64,000 bases of DNA from Branchipolynoe longqiensis (GCA_030323885.1 CM059194.1:24974780-25038779), one strand, 5' to 3'. Positions 1 through 10,730 are shown, counted from the stretch's first letter. Program-made: numbers and translations. Notes: generated by a model not told the origin, from the letters alone.

Positions 1-1354
1 CCATAGCAGGCAAGATCTTCGCCAGGATCCTCCTCAACAGATTATCTATTTACATAATACCTGATGTAGTTCCGGAGTCACAGTGTGGCTTCAGAGGTAA
101 CCGGAGCGCCGTGGATATGATATTTTGTCTCTGACAGCTACAAGAAAAGTGCATTGAGCAGGACCGACCACTGTAGATGGTATTTGTCGATTTCACTAAG
201 GCGTTTGATACAGTCGGGAGGACCAGGCTATGGCAGCTACTGAGGAAGTGTGGATGCCCAGAGAAGTTCACAACTATGATCGAGGCTCTACATACAGGAA
301 TGATCGCAAACGGTAGTGTTGGAGGGGAAGTCTCGAAATCATTCGGGGTTACCAATGGGGTCAAGCAAGGTTGTGTACTGGCCCCCACGCTCTTCTCCAT
401 CTTCCTATCAGCAATGCTTTCTGAGGCTTTCCGAGACATGGAGGATGGCATCTATATACAGTCCAGACAGAGCACTGACCTATTCAATGTCGCACACTTC
501 AGAGCGAAGACCAAGACTACTCAGATACTGGTGAGAGAGCTGCTATTCACAGATGACAGTGCACTGGTTGCCCACTCTGCTGAAGAGATCCAGAAAATAG
601 TGAACGCTTTCTCCGATGCATCAAAGAAGTTCAGCCTGAATATTAACATCAAGAAGACAGAGGTGCTGTACCAACCCAACTCTACAAGAACCCGAGAGGA
701 GGATATCATGGTTGATGGAAACAAGCTGAACTCTGTTCCGGAATTCACCTACCTCGGAAGCACTATATCAAGTTGATGCTGAAATAGAGAGGAGGATGGC
801 CAAGGCTAGCGCATCTTTCGGCCGACTATGCCAAAGACTCTGGAACAACCACCATGTGTCCATGCAGATTAAAGGCGAGATCTACCATGCAATCGTGCTA
901 TCCACCCTACTATACGGAGCGAAGGCCTGGACAGTGTACAGTCGTCAGGTGAAAAAGCTGCATGCCTTCATGATGCAACATCTGCGTTCAATCATGAGGC
1001 TAACCTGGAAGGACAGAGTGACAAATAAGGAAATACTTGAACGGACAGAGCTGCCCTCTATGGAAGATCTTCTGATCAAAAAGAATCTCCGGTGGACTGG
1101 ACACCTCATAAGGATGTCATCAGACAGGCTACCAAAGCAGATCCTCTATTCTCAACTGTCTTCTGGTTACAGAAAGAGAGGGCGCCCTCATCTCCGGTTC
1201 AAGGATACCATCAAGAGAAACCTATAGCTGAGAGACATTAAGACCGACTCATGGGCATCACTCTCACAGCAGAGAGCTAAATGGAGAGCGGCAGTCATGT
1301 AATGAAAGCAGTCTTTGTCGCATCACGACCAACAGCATGATGATGATGATGATG
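1..1354 (+). pseudogene. Non-LTR retrotransposon (LINE), 3' part, broken
   Basis: This is the 3' two-thirds of a LINE reverse transcriptase; the 5' end lies before the window. Reading from base 3 gives the RT motif KIFARILLNRL, then ESQCGFRGNRSAVDMIF. In-frame stops follow at 132-134 and 174-176. From 177 the frame is open to 776 and holds FVDFTKAFD, GVKQGCVLAPTLFSIFLSAML (shortened here to its core GVKQGCVLAPTLF) and the active-site region LLFTDDSA, where FTDD replaces the usual F/YADD. A frameshift at about 772-776 moves the reading to 796-1227, which carries the C-terminal domain (LLYGAKAWTVYSRQ, LRWTGHLIRM, GRPHLRFKD) common in invertebrate LINE proteins; it ends at a stop at 1225-1227. 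The clade (RTE/CR1/Jockey-like) cannot be set by eye. Two stops and a frameshift make it inactive. Confidence 0.9.
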
Positions 1355-1356
1355 AG
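1336..1356 (+). repeat. (ATG)n microsatellite at LINE 3' end
   Basis: A run of ATG/TGA triplets follows the last LINE coding sequence. Microsatellite tails of this kind, in place of poly-A, occur on several LINE clades, so I read it as the element's 3' terminus. Confidence 0.7.
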
Positions 1357-1592
1357 TCGGCTGTGGTCTGTTTTAGTTGGGTGTGGTCGGCTGTTGTCGG
1401 CTGTACTGGGCTGTACTGGGCTGTACTGAACTGTAGTTGGTTGTAGTCGGCTGTTTTCAGCTTTCATCGGCTTTAGTCGGATTTAGTCGGTTTTAGTCGG
1501 CTACAGTCAGTTTTAGTCAGTTTTGCTCAGCCTGCAGTCGCTTTTCGTCGGCTTTAGTCGGCCGTAGTTTGTTGTAGTCGGTTTTAGTGCGC
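1357..1592. repeat. Minisatellite, about 10-bp unit (tttagtcggc)
   Basis: Degenerate tandem units such as gtcggctgta, actgggctgt and tttagtcggc run without a break from the LINE tail into a SINE1 tail fragment. No coding potential. Confidence 0.85.
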
Positions 1593-1664
1593 ACTGTCAC
1601 CAGTCCAATCCTGATGTCACCCTAGATGTGGCCAGGATGTAAAACTCCAACAACCAGTAACACA
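1587..1664 (+). mobile_element. SINE1 tail fragment
   Basis: The stretch contains the SINE1 3' signature: gtgcgcactgtcac, a 'cctgatgtcaccctagatg' variant, and ggatgtaaaactccaacaac. The head and body are missing; the 5' boundary is the minisatellite. Confidence 0.8.
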
Positions 1665-1854
1665 ATAAATTTGTTATAATCAAACCAATACCAATGGCAA
1701 TACAGAGGTTGGCATCTGGTTCCGGTAAATCTCTTCCGGGAGGAGTTCAGGTCAACGAAATACAACAATCCAGTGAACATGTCTAGGGTATGGTGGTGGT
1801 CGCGGCGGTGATTGGGTGGGGGTGGATTGGGGAGTATTGGGTAGAGGTGTCGGA
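1665..1854. other. No feature seen
   Basis: Unique-looking sequence with a GT/GGTGG-rich stretch near 1790-1850. I see no gene or repeat family here. Confidence 0.4.
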
Positions 1855-1858
1855 TTAA

Positions 1859-2769
1859 AGTTGCATAGTCCGATGGTTTCGAGTTTCTGTCATTATTCTG
1901 AGATAAATATATTAAATATATTGTTATAATCTACCTTACTTATGTTTTATTTAACTTTTATTTCACGTGGCTAACTTTTGAGATATTTGAATTGCAAACA
2001 TGTCAAATTAGTTTTGGCAAGCACGCCAAAACTCTGACACCATAGGCTTTAGCAGTAACAGGTTCTATTAAATTGACTCAGAATTCCCTTCTATGTGGTG
2101 ACAAATGGTTAATAATTGCATCAGTCTCTAAAGCCGTGTTTACACGGGGAATTTTTAAGCGAATTAGACAATGCGATTTATATGAAGCGAATTAGTGGCG
2201 CGTTTACACGAGCGAGTTTGAAAGTCTGTCGGCGACCGGGAACAAGCAGCCTTAGTTCTGCCTGTAGCCGGCGAGCACTGCTATTTGTTTACTTTACACT
2301 CGTCGAATCGACGCCGATGTAGCTGCTACGTTAATATCGCTTGGAATTTATGGTTAATTTAATTAAATTTCATTATTTGAGGATTTAATTCTGTTAAATA
2401 TGATCGCATTCACTAGATTTCGGCGTAATCGGGCCCTAACACTGCCGGGCACCAGCGATTAGTTACTGCTCCCCCTGTTCCCGGCAGGCACTACTATGTT
2501 ATACTATCGCCGCCCGGGAACAAGCTGAATCGCTTCAAATAAACCACCTAGCAAGGTGGATTACAAAAAGTGAATCATATGAAGCGAATCAGCCCTAATC
2601 CGCCCCAGAGTCCTGTTTACACGGCGAATGTGAGGCGAACTAGGCAAGGCGATTTATATGAGGCGATTTAACTCTCCCGTGTAAACACGGCTTTAGTTAG
2701 ATATGTCGAATCAAATGTAGATAATTGTTTTGGTTTTGAAAATTAGATTCTCCATCGGACTATGCAGCT
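1859..2769 (+). mobile_element. MITE-A copy 1 (TTAA type), interrupted
   Basis: A short non-coding DNA transposon with terminal inverted repeats AGTTGCATAGTCCGATG / CATCGGACTATGCAGCT, flanked by TTAA at 1855-1858 and 2770-2773. Without the foldback MITE inserted at 2132-2692 it is about 350 bp. TTAA duplications and AG...CT ends fit the Kolobok superfamily better than piggyBac (which usually starts CCY); this is inference from termini only. Six more copies or fragments lie in the window. Confidence 0.85.
2132..2692. mobile_element. Foldback MITE-B copy 1, nested in MITE-A
   Basis: Inverted termini AGCCGTGTTTACACGGG / CCCGTGTAAACACGGCT. The flanks are TAA (2129-2131) and TTA (2693-2695), a 3-bp TWA duplication with one change. 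The interior reiterates words such as gaagcgaattag and gcgatttatatga on both strands. TWA duplications and the 'CACAC/ACACG' ends fit PIF/Harbinger-like transposons. No transposase is encoded. The insertion splits MITE-A at its 'tctaagttag' site, so it is the younger element. Confidence 0.85.
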
Positions 2770-2803
2770 TTAAGGAAAGAGGTAAAATAACCCTACTTAC
2801 ACT

Positions 2804-2822
2804 TAAAGTTGCATAGTCCGAG
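2804..2822 (+). repeat. Solitary MITE-A terminus
   Basis: ttaaagttgcatagtccg matches one MITE-A end, but no body follows. It is a relic. Confidence 0.65.
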
Positions 2823-3099
2823 CAAACAACCAAATTGACTGGGACTCAACAAAACTGCGCCCAACAGTTGTGAGAAGACTGGCCAACTATATACGCTTCC
2901 TTTCTGGCGTCCTTTCTGTCATCCATCCCCTCGACACCTTACTGGAAGTTGCCAGGTGGATTAAACAAATTAATTTGGCACCGGCGACTGCGTAAATAAT
3001 GTTCTTTAAAAAAAGAAAAAGTTCAAAGAGGGTGGAAAAAAAGTTGTTGACAGAACTGACATGAATCCGTGAAATGTGGCCAGATGGGAGCGAAGATGG
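2823..3099. other. No feature seen
   Basis: Sequence without recognisable gene, RNA or repeat family. Confidence 0.35.
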
Positions 3100-3392
3100 G
3101 CTAGGTCAGCCTAGGTCAGCCTAGGTTCAGCCTAGGCCAGCCTAGATGAGCTTAGGTCCGCCTAGGTCAACCTAAGTCAGCCTAGGTCAGGCTAGGTCGG
3201 GCTAAGTCGGGCTAGGTCAGCCGAGGTCAGCCTAGATGAGCTTAGGTCAGCCTAGGTCATCCTAATTCAGCCTAGGGCAGACTAGGTCAGCTTAGGTCAT
3301 CCTTGGTCAGCTTAGGTCAGCCAAGGTTGGGCTAGGTCAACCTACGTCAGCCTAGGTCATCCATGGTCAGCCTAGGTCATCCTTGGTCAGCC
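3100..3392. repeat. Minisatellite, 10-bp unit (gcctaggtca)
   Basis: About 29 tandem variants of gcctaggtca; the central CCTAGG is palindromic. It runs straight into a truncated SINE1. Confidence 0.9.
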
Positions 3393-3402
3393 GGTCTGCC
3401 AA

Positions 3403-3563
3403 CCAGTCCTAGCCCTATCCTAATACTGCCGGGCGCAATGCTAGAAAGCGACAAATATCAAATTGGTTTGACTCGACCAGGGTTCGAACCCGTGAGTTTG
3501 ACTCCCATGATCTACGAAAAAGGGAGACGGACGCTTAGCTCATTCGGCCATCCCGTCTGGTGC
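3403..3563 (-). mobile_element. SINE1 (tRNA head type a), 5' half
   Basis: On the minus strand it reads gaccagacgggatggccgaa (A-box region) and gggttcgaaccct (B-box), then the start of the SINE1 body (cgacaaatatca, ccgggcgc). The remaining body is missing and the minisatellite takes its place. Confidence 0.85.
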
Positions 3564-3829
3564 TATGTGAAGCAGTCCCGTTGAGGAGAGATGATGAGCT
3601 TCCTCTGGGCGCCACCAGGTGGCAGTAATGAACATGGAGAAGCCCGTCCACCCAACTCCACAACCTCCACAGCCTTCTACTTCGCCTGGTGCCTCTGGAG
3701 GTATGCGTCCGAAATGCACAGCGAAATGCACCAGCAGCTACTTCTGTTTCACTAACAAATCAGTACCCAAAAGTGCACCTACCCCACTCCCTCTATCTCA
3801 TCTACATTAACTTATCCGCACTATCTCTC
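3564..3829. other. No feature seen
   Basis: Short proline/serine-rich ORFs are present on the plus strand, but nothing suggests that they are genes. Confidence 0.35.
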
Positions 3830-3832
3830 TTA

Positions 3833-4266
3833 TGCCTCAGTCACAAATACGTTGCGGCGTGTTTACGGCGTACGGACAGACTGTATGGTGACCGTACGGT
3901 GGGGTACGGTCACCGTGCGGTTTTTTGCTCGCCGCAAGGGTTGCGTTTTTTTAAAGTCAGAGTTATCTTAACTTTGAAACATCGCAAAGCCGCAGGCCGC
4001 AATCCTGGCAATCCAGACTCCACAACACTGTAGGATCACCTTTGTTGACATCAATAAAAAGGTTGTCAAATGAATATCAATATGGTACAAAATTCATGTT
4101 TGTGTGATCAATATTAATAAAGTTATGACTTTTTTGTATATTAAATATGTGTATGATGTGTGAAGAGATAAACTGCAGGCCATAGCACCGTAACATTTGC
4201 ATAAACCGCAAGACACACCGCAGACCGCAGCACCGTACGGCGCCCGCAGCATTTGTGACCTAAGCA
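3833..4266. mobile_element. Foldback MITE-D
   Basis: Termini TGCCTCAGTCACAAATACG and, inverted, TGCTTAGGTCACAAATGC are flanked by TTA at 3830-3832 and 4267-4269, a clean 3-bp TWA target duplication. The interior carries reiterated palindromic words (ccgtacgg, gccgcagg, ttgcggcg). Its ends resemble MITE-B, -C and -E. No ORF of note. Confidence 0.85.
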
Positions 4267-4353
4267 TTAACAAACACCTCTCACCTCCTAGGTGGACACC
4301 TGCCTGTGTGAGGCTGGTGCTCATTTTACGACATGCCTATGACAGGGTAGTTA

Positions 4354-5013
4354 AGGCCCTGTCACACTACAATGTGCATGCATGTCGGCATTCATCAAAC
4401 TTTTCAGCGGTGGGGGTAAAAATGGGCATATACATAACATACACACAACATACGTAATGTATGCAGAACGTATCTCTGACGTATTGCTAGAGTATGAGAG
4501 CGTTCATGTGCCTCGTAAAACATTCACAAAATGTTTGCAAAATGCTTGTATATGCTCACGGAATGATAACCAACATTACATATGTTACTCCATCGCTAGA
4601 AGTATGGCATATACATTAAATAAGCTGGAGATACAGCAGGCGTACGTTCAAAGTACGTTATGAGTACGTAATGCATGCGTTGGCATGTTCCCACTGGCTG
4701 AAGGTATGCCTAATGTGCAGCAACGTATACCAACGTATTCCTAACCTACTCCCAACATACACCGACGTATCCTGAATGTACACCCAGCGTACGTACAACA
4801 TACGAGCCACATGTTGAACATTTTGAGCATGCACACACATTTTTTGGAGCCTCGATGCATGTTGACATAAGACGATGTATACCCATGTATCCAGAATGTA
4901 TACACCATATGCCCAATGTACAAGTAATGTATGCCGACGTATGCCAATGTGTTGGTCGAAAATCACATACGTCGGCATACACTAAGGCTATACGTCGTAG
5001 TGTGACAGGCCCT
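4354..5013. mobile_element. Foldback MITE-C copy 1
   Basis: Inverted ends AGGCCCTGTCACACTACAA / CGTAGTGTGACAGGCCCT, flanked by TTA (4351-4353) and TTC (5014-5016), consistent with a decayed TWA duplication. The whole 660-bp interior consists of degenerate words around cgtat/atacg (for example caacgtatacc, catacgtcgg). Confidence 0.85.
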
Positions 5014-5016
5014 TTC

Positions 5017-5371
5017 GATTAGTCGCGCAGGAGAATCACTGCCCGTGCTATATATACACATATAACACATGTGTGTGATACTGAGGCTCCTGGTGTGGTT
5101 CCACTTTGACGCAGAGTGCCCTGGAGTAGTGGTAGTTCTTGTGCGTCTGCGCGGAGCCTGCCTACTAGAGTGGAAGGGGTACTTAGCAAAGTGGCGCCGG
5201 TGGCGGTGCTGGTGGTGGTACCCAGAACTACACCGGGTGTGGAGTAGTAGTACTCTTGGCCTGCCAATTTGGCATTGTTATGGGGCAATAACAATGGCGA
5301 AGGACAGCCATTTCAAAAACGCTGCGGCGGGTGCGTGGTTGTTGGGTGGTGGTTGGAATCGGTAGCGTGCA
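5017..5371. other. No feature seen
   Basis: Mixed sequence with a short GGTGG-rich part near 5190-5225. No recognisable gene or repeat family. Confidence 0.35.
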
Positions 5372-5658
5372 GGCCTCGCCTGCGGGAGTTCGGGAGTTTG
5401 GTTCTGAGACGCATCAAACCAAAGACTTATAAAATTGATACTTGTCGCTTCCTAGCCTGGCACTCGGCATTAATAGGATAGGACAAGGACTGGTTGTGAG
5501 CTCAGTGTCAGGATTATGTGACTGACTAGGATATCAGGTCATGGTGCTGGCGACCTGATTTCCCAGTGGGGCAGCACTATAAAGTCACCATAAGTGCGCA
5601 CTGTCACAAGTTGGTATCCGTCCTGATATGACCTTAGATGTTGTCATGATGTAATTGG
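5372..5658 (+). mobile_element. SINE1 (head type b)
   Basis: It starts with a degraded tRNA-like head (ggtagcgtgcagg, gttcgggagttt). The SINE1 body follows: gatacttgtcgcttcctagc, ggataggacaaggactgg, aggatatcaggtcatggtgc, cagtggggcagcactataaa, and the 'gatatgaccttagatgttg' tail. The family is a tRNA-derived, Pol III-type SINE of about 330 bp. Confidence 0.9.
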
Positions 5659-5794
5659 TCCATTTAGGGAGGTGGTTGGTTTAAGGAGTTTTTTGTATCG
5701 TTATGTACGGGCAATCGTTTGGGACCCAAATAAAGCAATCAATATCAGGGGGGGGGTCGATCTGTGGAGGTGGTCGGTTAGAGAGGTTTTACTG
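5659..5794. mobile_element. Tc1/mariner-type MITE, 5'-truncated
   Basis: The end gagaggttttactg is followed by TA, and the internal words tccatttagggaggtgg and gtcgatctgtggaggtgg match the complete copy at 26823-27000. The left terminus is lost at the SINE1 junction. Confidence 0.75.
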
Positions 5795-5889
5795 TACATA
5801 GAAATAACTTGATAGTATAATGGAATCGACCGAGTACAATGATAACCATATTTAACTTGTATGCATTTAAAGGAACACTCATATAACCA

Positions 5890-6790
5890 ACTTTATCTTT
5901 AACAAGGATGGAGGAGAGAGAAGGGGGAGTGAGCAGGAGGGGAGAGAAGAGGGGGAGAGGATGGAAGGAAGAGGAGATGCAAGGATGAGGGAGAGAAGGA
6001 GGATTGAGAAGGAGGGGAGAGAAGGAGGGGAGTAGAGAGGTGGGAAGGGAGAGGAGATACAAGGATGGGGGAGAGAAGGAGAGGAGGGAGGGTAGAGGAG
6101 AGACAAGGATGAGGTGGAGAAGGAGGGGAGAGAAGGAGGGGAGAGGAGAGGAGGGAAGGGAGAGGAGATACAAGGATGGGGGAGAGAAGATGGGTGAGAA
6201 GGAGGGAAGAGAAGGAGGGGAAAGGAGAGGAGGGAGGGTAGAGGAGAAACAGGGGTGAGGGAGAGAAGGAGGGGGAGAGAAGGAGGGGAGAGGAGAGGAG
6301 GGAGGGGAGAGGAGATAGGAGGATGAGGGAGAGAAGGAGGGGAGAGAATGAGGGGAGAGGAGAGGAGAGGAGGGAAGGGAGAGGAGATACAAGGATGGGG
6401 GAGAGAAGATGGGGTGAGAAGGAGAAGAGAGGAGCGGAGCGAAGGGAGAGGAGATACAAGGATGGGGGGAAGAGAAGACGAGAGGAGGATTGGAGAGGAA
6501 GAAGAGGAAAGGAGATACAAGATGGGGGAGAGAAAGAGGGGGGAGAAGGAGGGGCGAGGAGATGAGGGAAGGGAGAGTAGACACAAGGATGGGGGAGAGA
6601 AGGAGGAAGAGAAGGAGGGGAGAGGAGATGAGCGAAGGGAGAGTAGACACAAGGATGGGGGAGAGAAGGAGGGGAGAGATGGGGAGGAAGGGAAAGGTCA
6701 TACAAGCATGGGGACGAGGGAATGAGAGGAGGGGAGAGGAGGTGAGAGGAGTGAAGGAAGGGGTGAGTGACATGGGTAAGAGGTACCGAT
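5890..6790. repeat. Polypurine minisatellite, 0.9 kb
   Basis: Almost pure A/G on the plus strand, built from gagatacaaggatggggga and gagaaggaggggagagaag variants with a period of tens of bases. Long proline/serine ORFs on the minus strand are artefacts of the CTCCC composition. Such homopurine tracts can form triplex DNA. Confidence 0.9.
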
Positions 6791-7035
6791 GAGGAGGGGC
6801 GGAGACAGGACCTGCCCTGGTCTTCACTCGGCCACATACATCTCAGGGGTCTCCTACTGAGTCACACCCTCACACTAATCGGACCCAGCTGTGCACCGCT
6901 CCATCCCGACTGTACACATTGCTTTCTCCACCGTGGAACATGTGACTGTGAGTGTGAACAAATTCACTCACAAATTCGCAGCAATGAGAAGATGGTGGGT
7001 TTTGATGGATTATTAATTTTTTTTTCATTAAATAA
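6791..7035. other. Unclassified; holds a 21-bp block shared with 13.6 kb
   Basis: No gene. Bases 6927-6947 (ccaccgtggaacatgtgact) recur at 13614-13634 beside another copy of the gagatacaaggatgg word. This suggests that the polypurine array grew inside a dispersed element. Confidence 0.5.
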
Positions 7036-7814
7036 AGAAAATGATATGATGGAAAATGAGTGCACAGTCACAAGTCGGTACCCATCCATATATGATCTTA
7101 TACCCCTGTCACACTACAACGTAATGAGCCAACGTAGGCCTGACGTGGAGATTTTTCGTCATTATGTTGACATACGTTGGATTACGTTATGATGACGTCA
7201 GAATGATGTTAGACTGACGTCGAGCTACGTCATCTTACGTCGTGTTACGTCGGCGTGCGTCAAAGTTTTGAACCTGTTCAAAACTTTCGACGTAACTAGA
7301 ACATAAGGGTTTACGTTTGCCGTACGTTCTGTACACGTTCGGCGAACGTCAATGACATTAAATGGACGTTAGTCAAACGCTGGTCACTACATTCTACTAC
7401 GTTCTACTACATTCTACTACGTCGACCCACATTAATGCCAGTGGAAATGACCACACGGCGTAATGGGAACGTCAGGAAAACGTCAGGAAAACTTCAGGAG
7501 AACGTACGCCGAACGTTTCGCCAACATTTCATGACGTAAGTAATGTAAAGCAACGTAGTTCTGGTGATCGAATAACGTTAATAACATACCATCAGCATAA
7601 TTACGTTGTCCTCTCGCGTTGAACTACACTATCACTACGCTTTACCGACGTTATGCTCTCATCAACTATGCTGCATCCACGTTAAACTTCTGCCCAAATT
7701 TGCATACTACGCCGAGAAGTTCGACGTTTTTCACGTTCTCCCTACGTTGACGTTGTTACGTTGTAGTGTGACAGGGCCATAAGACATAAAATTCCAACAA
7801 TCACCCAACCAATC
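7036..7814 (+). mobile_element. SINE1 tail split by MITE-C
   Basis: Left part (about 7055-7100): gtgcacagtcacaagtcggt then tatgatctta. Right part (7780-7814): taagacataaaattccaaca. Together they are the SINE1 3' end, interrupted by MITE-C copy 2. Confidence 0.7.
7101..7779. mobile_element. Foldback MITE-C copy 2
   Basis: Ends TACCCCTGTCACACTACAAC and, inverted, TGGCCCTGTCACACTACAAC; flanks TTA (7098-7100) and TAA (7780-7782). The interior is made of reiterated acgtt/aacgt words (tacgtcgtgttacgtcgg, ctacattctactacg). It sits inside a SINE1 tail, so it is younger than that SINE. Confidence 0.88.
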
Positions 7815-7829
7815 TTACATTCATCAGGT

Positions 7830-8012
7830 CTGGCCAAGACCATCTTGCAAAGCACAGTGAAAGAAGGAAGGAAACAAAGCGGACAATGGAAGAGGTGGGA
7901 AGACGACATCATGGAATGGACACGTCTGGAGTTTGGCAACTCCCAGAGGGAAGCGGTGAACAGGAAATGCTGGAGAAAACTGGTTGCAAAGTCATCTGTC
8001 GTGCCTCAATGA
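7830..8012 (+). pseudogene. LINE ORF2 C-terminal fragment
   Basis: In one frame this encodes a short open stretch with GQWKRWEDDIMEWTRLEF and KLVAKSSVVPQ, ending at TGA 8010-8012. The KRWEDNIKEWTGLEF...KSSVVPQ pattern is the last part of the ORF2 protein of a LINE family widespread in marine animals. Nothing upstream belongs to it, so it is a dead 5'-truncated insertion, different from the LINE at the window start. Confidence 0.8.
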
Positions 8013-8046
8013 CCCTCAGGGTTAAGGGATCGATGCTGATTCTTTT

Positions 8047-8352
8047 TCTTGAAGATTTATACTGCCTATCATGGATAAGTCTGGATAGACTTGTTTTCAC
8101 CATTAGACAGTTTGTCGATAGAAAGCCAGAGCCTACACTTTTACTGACCCAATGGATTTTTGACCTCCCACACCACATAGACATGGTATGAGAGCAGCCA
8201 GCCTTTGATGATGCTGTACGTTATACACAGTGGTGGAAATCCAAATTAGCAGAGGTGGGGGGCACAGGGAATCAATCATACCACTGACCTTCAGATTAGG
8301 AGTCCGACCTAGAAAAAAGTCAGACAGTCTAACCACTCTGCCATAGAGAACA
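8047..8352 (-). mobile_element. SINE3 copy 1 (tRNA-derived)
   Basis: On the minus strand it starts with an A-box-like TGGCAGAGTGGTTAGACTG and a B-box region gtatgattgattccc. A body follows with tctgctaatttggatttcc, ccatgtctatgtggtgtggg and tccatgataggcagtataaa. A second copy at 33683-33930 has a better B-box (ggttcgattccc). Anticodon-arm pairing was not examined; it is a SINE head, not a tRNA gene. Confidence 0.82.
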
Positions 8353-8381
8353 CCATGATGATGATGATGATGACGATGACG
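8353..8381. repeat. (ATG)n microsatellite
   Basis: Short run of atgatg/acgatg next to the SINE3 head. Confidence 0.8.
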
Positions 8382-8640
8382 ATACAAATCCAAGCAATGG
8401 TTAAAGTAATCACCCTTCTATGAACTTCCCTTGCGAGATATTCTGCAACCTTCCACAAGACTCTACACCCTTCCATAATCTTGCACAACCCTTACACCCT
8501 TGCACAACCTTCTCTGCCATTTGCGACGGTTGCCTCAGACTGGCAAGTCCAGTATGGTTTCATATTTTTATCTATTTATTTTACTTAGCTTTGTACATTT
8601 AAATTTGAGCTTCCACTGATAAACATTATCAAAAGTGAAC
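8382..8640. other. Weak CCTTCCACAA-type repeat, otherwise nothing
   Basis: Near 8445-8515 the words aaccttccacaag, acccttccataatc and cccttgcacaacc recur loosely. No gene. Confidence 0.35.
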
Positions 8641-8650
8641 TTAAACTTAA

Positions 8651-8995
8651 AGCTGCATAGTCCATTGAAAACATCACATTTTCAAAACCAAAATAATTAT
8701 TTAGATTTGATTCTATATCCCTAACTTAAATATGCACTTATTCAACATTTGTCGCCACATAGATTCTGAATTCTGAAGCAATTTAATCAAATCTATGACT
8801 GCCGAAGCCTATGGTGTCAGAATTGTGCCAATGCTTGCCAACATTAGTTTTGCATGGTTTCACTTCAAATATCTCAAAATTTAGCGATTTAAAATAAAAG
8901 TTACTTCAAACTAAAGTAAGGTAGATTATAATGATCAACCTATTGTATTTATCTCAGAAAATGACAGAAACTCAAAACCATCGGACTATGCAAAC
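8651..8995 (-). mobile_element. MITE-A copy 2
   Basis: Ends AGCTGCATAGTCCATTG and, inverted, GTTTGCATAGTCCGATGG; flanked by TTAA at 8647-8650 and 8996-8999. The body is the reverse complement of the copy at 1859, including the ctgacaccatagg word. Confidence 0.88.
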
Positions 8996-8999
8996 TTAA

Positions 9000-9756
9000 A
9001 CCTTTTAGTAAACACCTCATTATCATTCTGGTATGTGGCAGAGATTATTACATGTGACATAGTCTGTTATATGTGGGAAGCTTCATTCTGTGTAAACTAG
9101 TTTATTATGTGGCAATGTGAGCTACATCATCCCTTACATATATACCATAATCCCTCCTTAATTTTCAACAAGCGAAATGATTAATTTCTGTAACTTACAC
9201 AATAACTTACAGATCCTCTTCTGGCGGATCTAGGCCCTGTTTGGGCCTCTAGTGCCAGCTGGTTATTGTAAACAAACAACTATTGTTTGCACATATTATG
9301 GAGGTGGACGGAGATTGAAGTCATATAATTGTGGGTGTCGTCTGTAAGGATCCGTCACCAGAAGTAAGTACGAATCGATAGGTTGCATGAACCGAGATGT
9401 CTGTGATGAATATTGCACTAATAAGATATATAGATTCATGTTATTTTGTGAAGGAACAAAAGAAATTGAAATAAAATCCGAGTACAAGACGTGTAAGAAA
9501 ACAACATAAAAAAACCAACATGATGTCAGTAGAACCATATTATAGTGTTGTTGACAAGTGACAGAAGTAACATTGACAGCTGCAGAGGCAGACCTTGACA
9601 GTCAGTGTGAGAAGACGATAGTCTTGGATAGCGATGACAGGCGGTTACAAATAGCTTAGCCTTCTTTGCTGGTTAAGAGAATGGAGCATGAATATTGAAT
9701 GGCAAATGTCCCTTGAAGCCTCGCCATGCACACATGAATCGATGCAACTCTTGGGA
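9000..9756. other. No feature seen
   Basis: AT-rich sequence without recognised genes or repeat families on either strand. Confidence 0.35.
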
Positions 9757-10085
9757 TGGTTGGTTGTTGGAGTCTTACATCCTGGCAACATCTAAGGTCA
9801 TATCAGCACAGGTACCGACTTGTGACAGTGCACACTCATGGTGACTTTATAGTGCTTCCCCACTGGGAAATCAGGTCACTGGCACCATGACCCGATATCC
9901 CACTCAGTCACATTATCCTGACACTGAGCCAAACCAGTCCTTCCCCTATCCTATTAATGCCGAGCGCCAGGCTAGGAAGTGATACGTATTCATTTTATAA
10001 GTCATTGGTTTTACTCGACCGGGAACCAAGCTACCGATTTCCCACACGCGACGGCCGAGCTCTATCGATTCGGCCATCGCGTCGC
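9757..10085 (-). mobile_element. SINE1 (head type b), near full length
   Basis: Minus-strand head cgacgcgatggccgaatcga followed by agagct. The body has gaagtgatacg..., ccgagcgcc, gacactgagccaa, the central cactcagtcacattatcc region and the tgtgacagtgcacactcatg block; the tail reads ggatgtaagactccaac. Confidence 0.88.
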
Positions 10086-10089
10086 GTTA

Positions 10090-10381
10090 GAAGCTCTTAG
10101 GTCAGAAACTGCATTACCCAAAAATATCATCTGACAAAACTCCCTTAGAGTTGCATAGTCCTTTGGTATTACAGTTTTGCCACATTCTCCGGATATATAT
10201 ATATATATATAGCAGGTTAACTATTATAATTTATATTTGAGGACAAATCGGTGTACCGATTTACTATCAGTAAAATATATTGTGTCTTTAAGACACCACC
10301 TCCACCTCCAAAAGCAGGTGAGCCTCAAGTCACTGTGCCCTTGTTACTAACAAATACCTGACAACCTTAAGCGAAACTATG

Positions 10382-10422
<41 letters not shown>

Positions 10423-10540
10423 AAATGACGCGAACACTCAGGGGGAGTAACATGACTTGTTATTAAAGTCCTGGTAATGACATATATAAGACAATTAATC
10501 ATGGAGGCAATCAACATAACAATAGTCAAATACATGTAAT
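10090..10540. other. AT-rich spacer with (TA)n runs and a MITE-A end relic
   Basis: agagttgcatagtcc at 10145-10159 is a decayed MITE-A terminus. (TA)n runs occur near 10193-10210 and 10386-10420. No gene. Confidence 0.5.
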
Positions 10541-10730
10541 CAAAGCTAATAGGGCGCGCGCTGCCCCAATGGGCTGTAAGCGCGGTAATGTCTGGCAAAA
10601 GTAAATGTTATCAAACCCGCCACCTGCCCGTGCGGCGCGCCCTCCCCCCGCGCGCCCAGCGTCCCAAGTCCGAACTGGGGGTAGTGGTAGTGGTAGTGGT
10701 GTGCAAAGGGAGGCTGCGGGGGCCCACGCC

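Noticed and set aside
1859..2769. piggyBac-type assignment for MITE-A because of TTAA
   Set aside because: piggyBac ends usually begin CCY; these begin AG. Kolobok-like is preferred, but only on this basis.
3619..4033. Short plus-strand ORFs of 63-114 codons
   Set aside because: No domain, overlapping frames, and the second runs into a MITE.
5778..6837. Minus ORFs of 257-349 codons, Ser/Pro/Leu-rich
   Set aside because: Translation of the polypurine array's complement.
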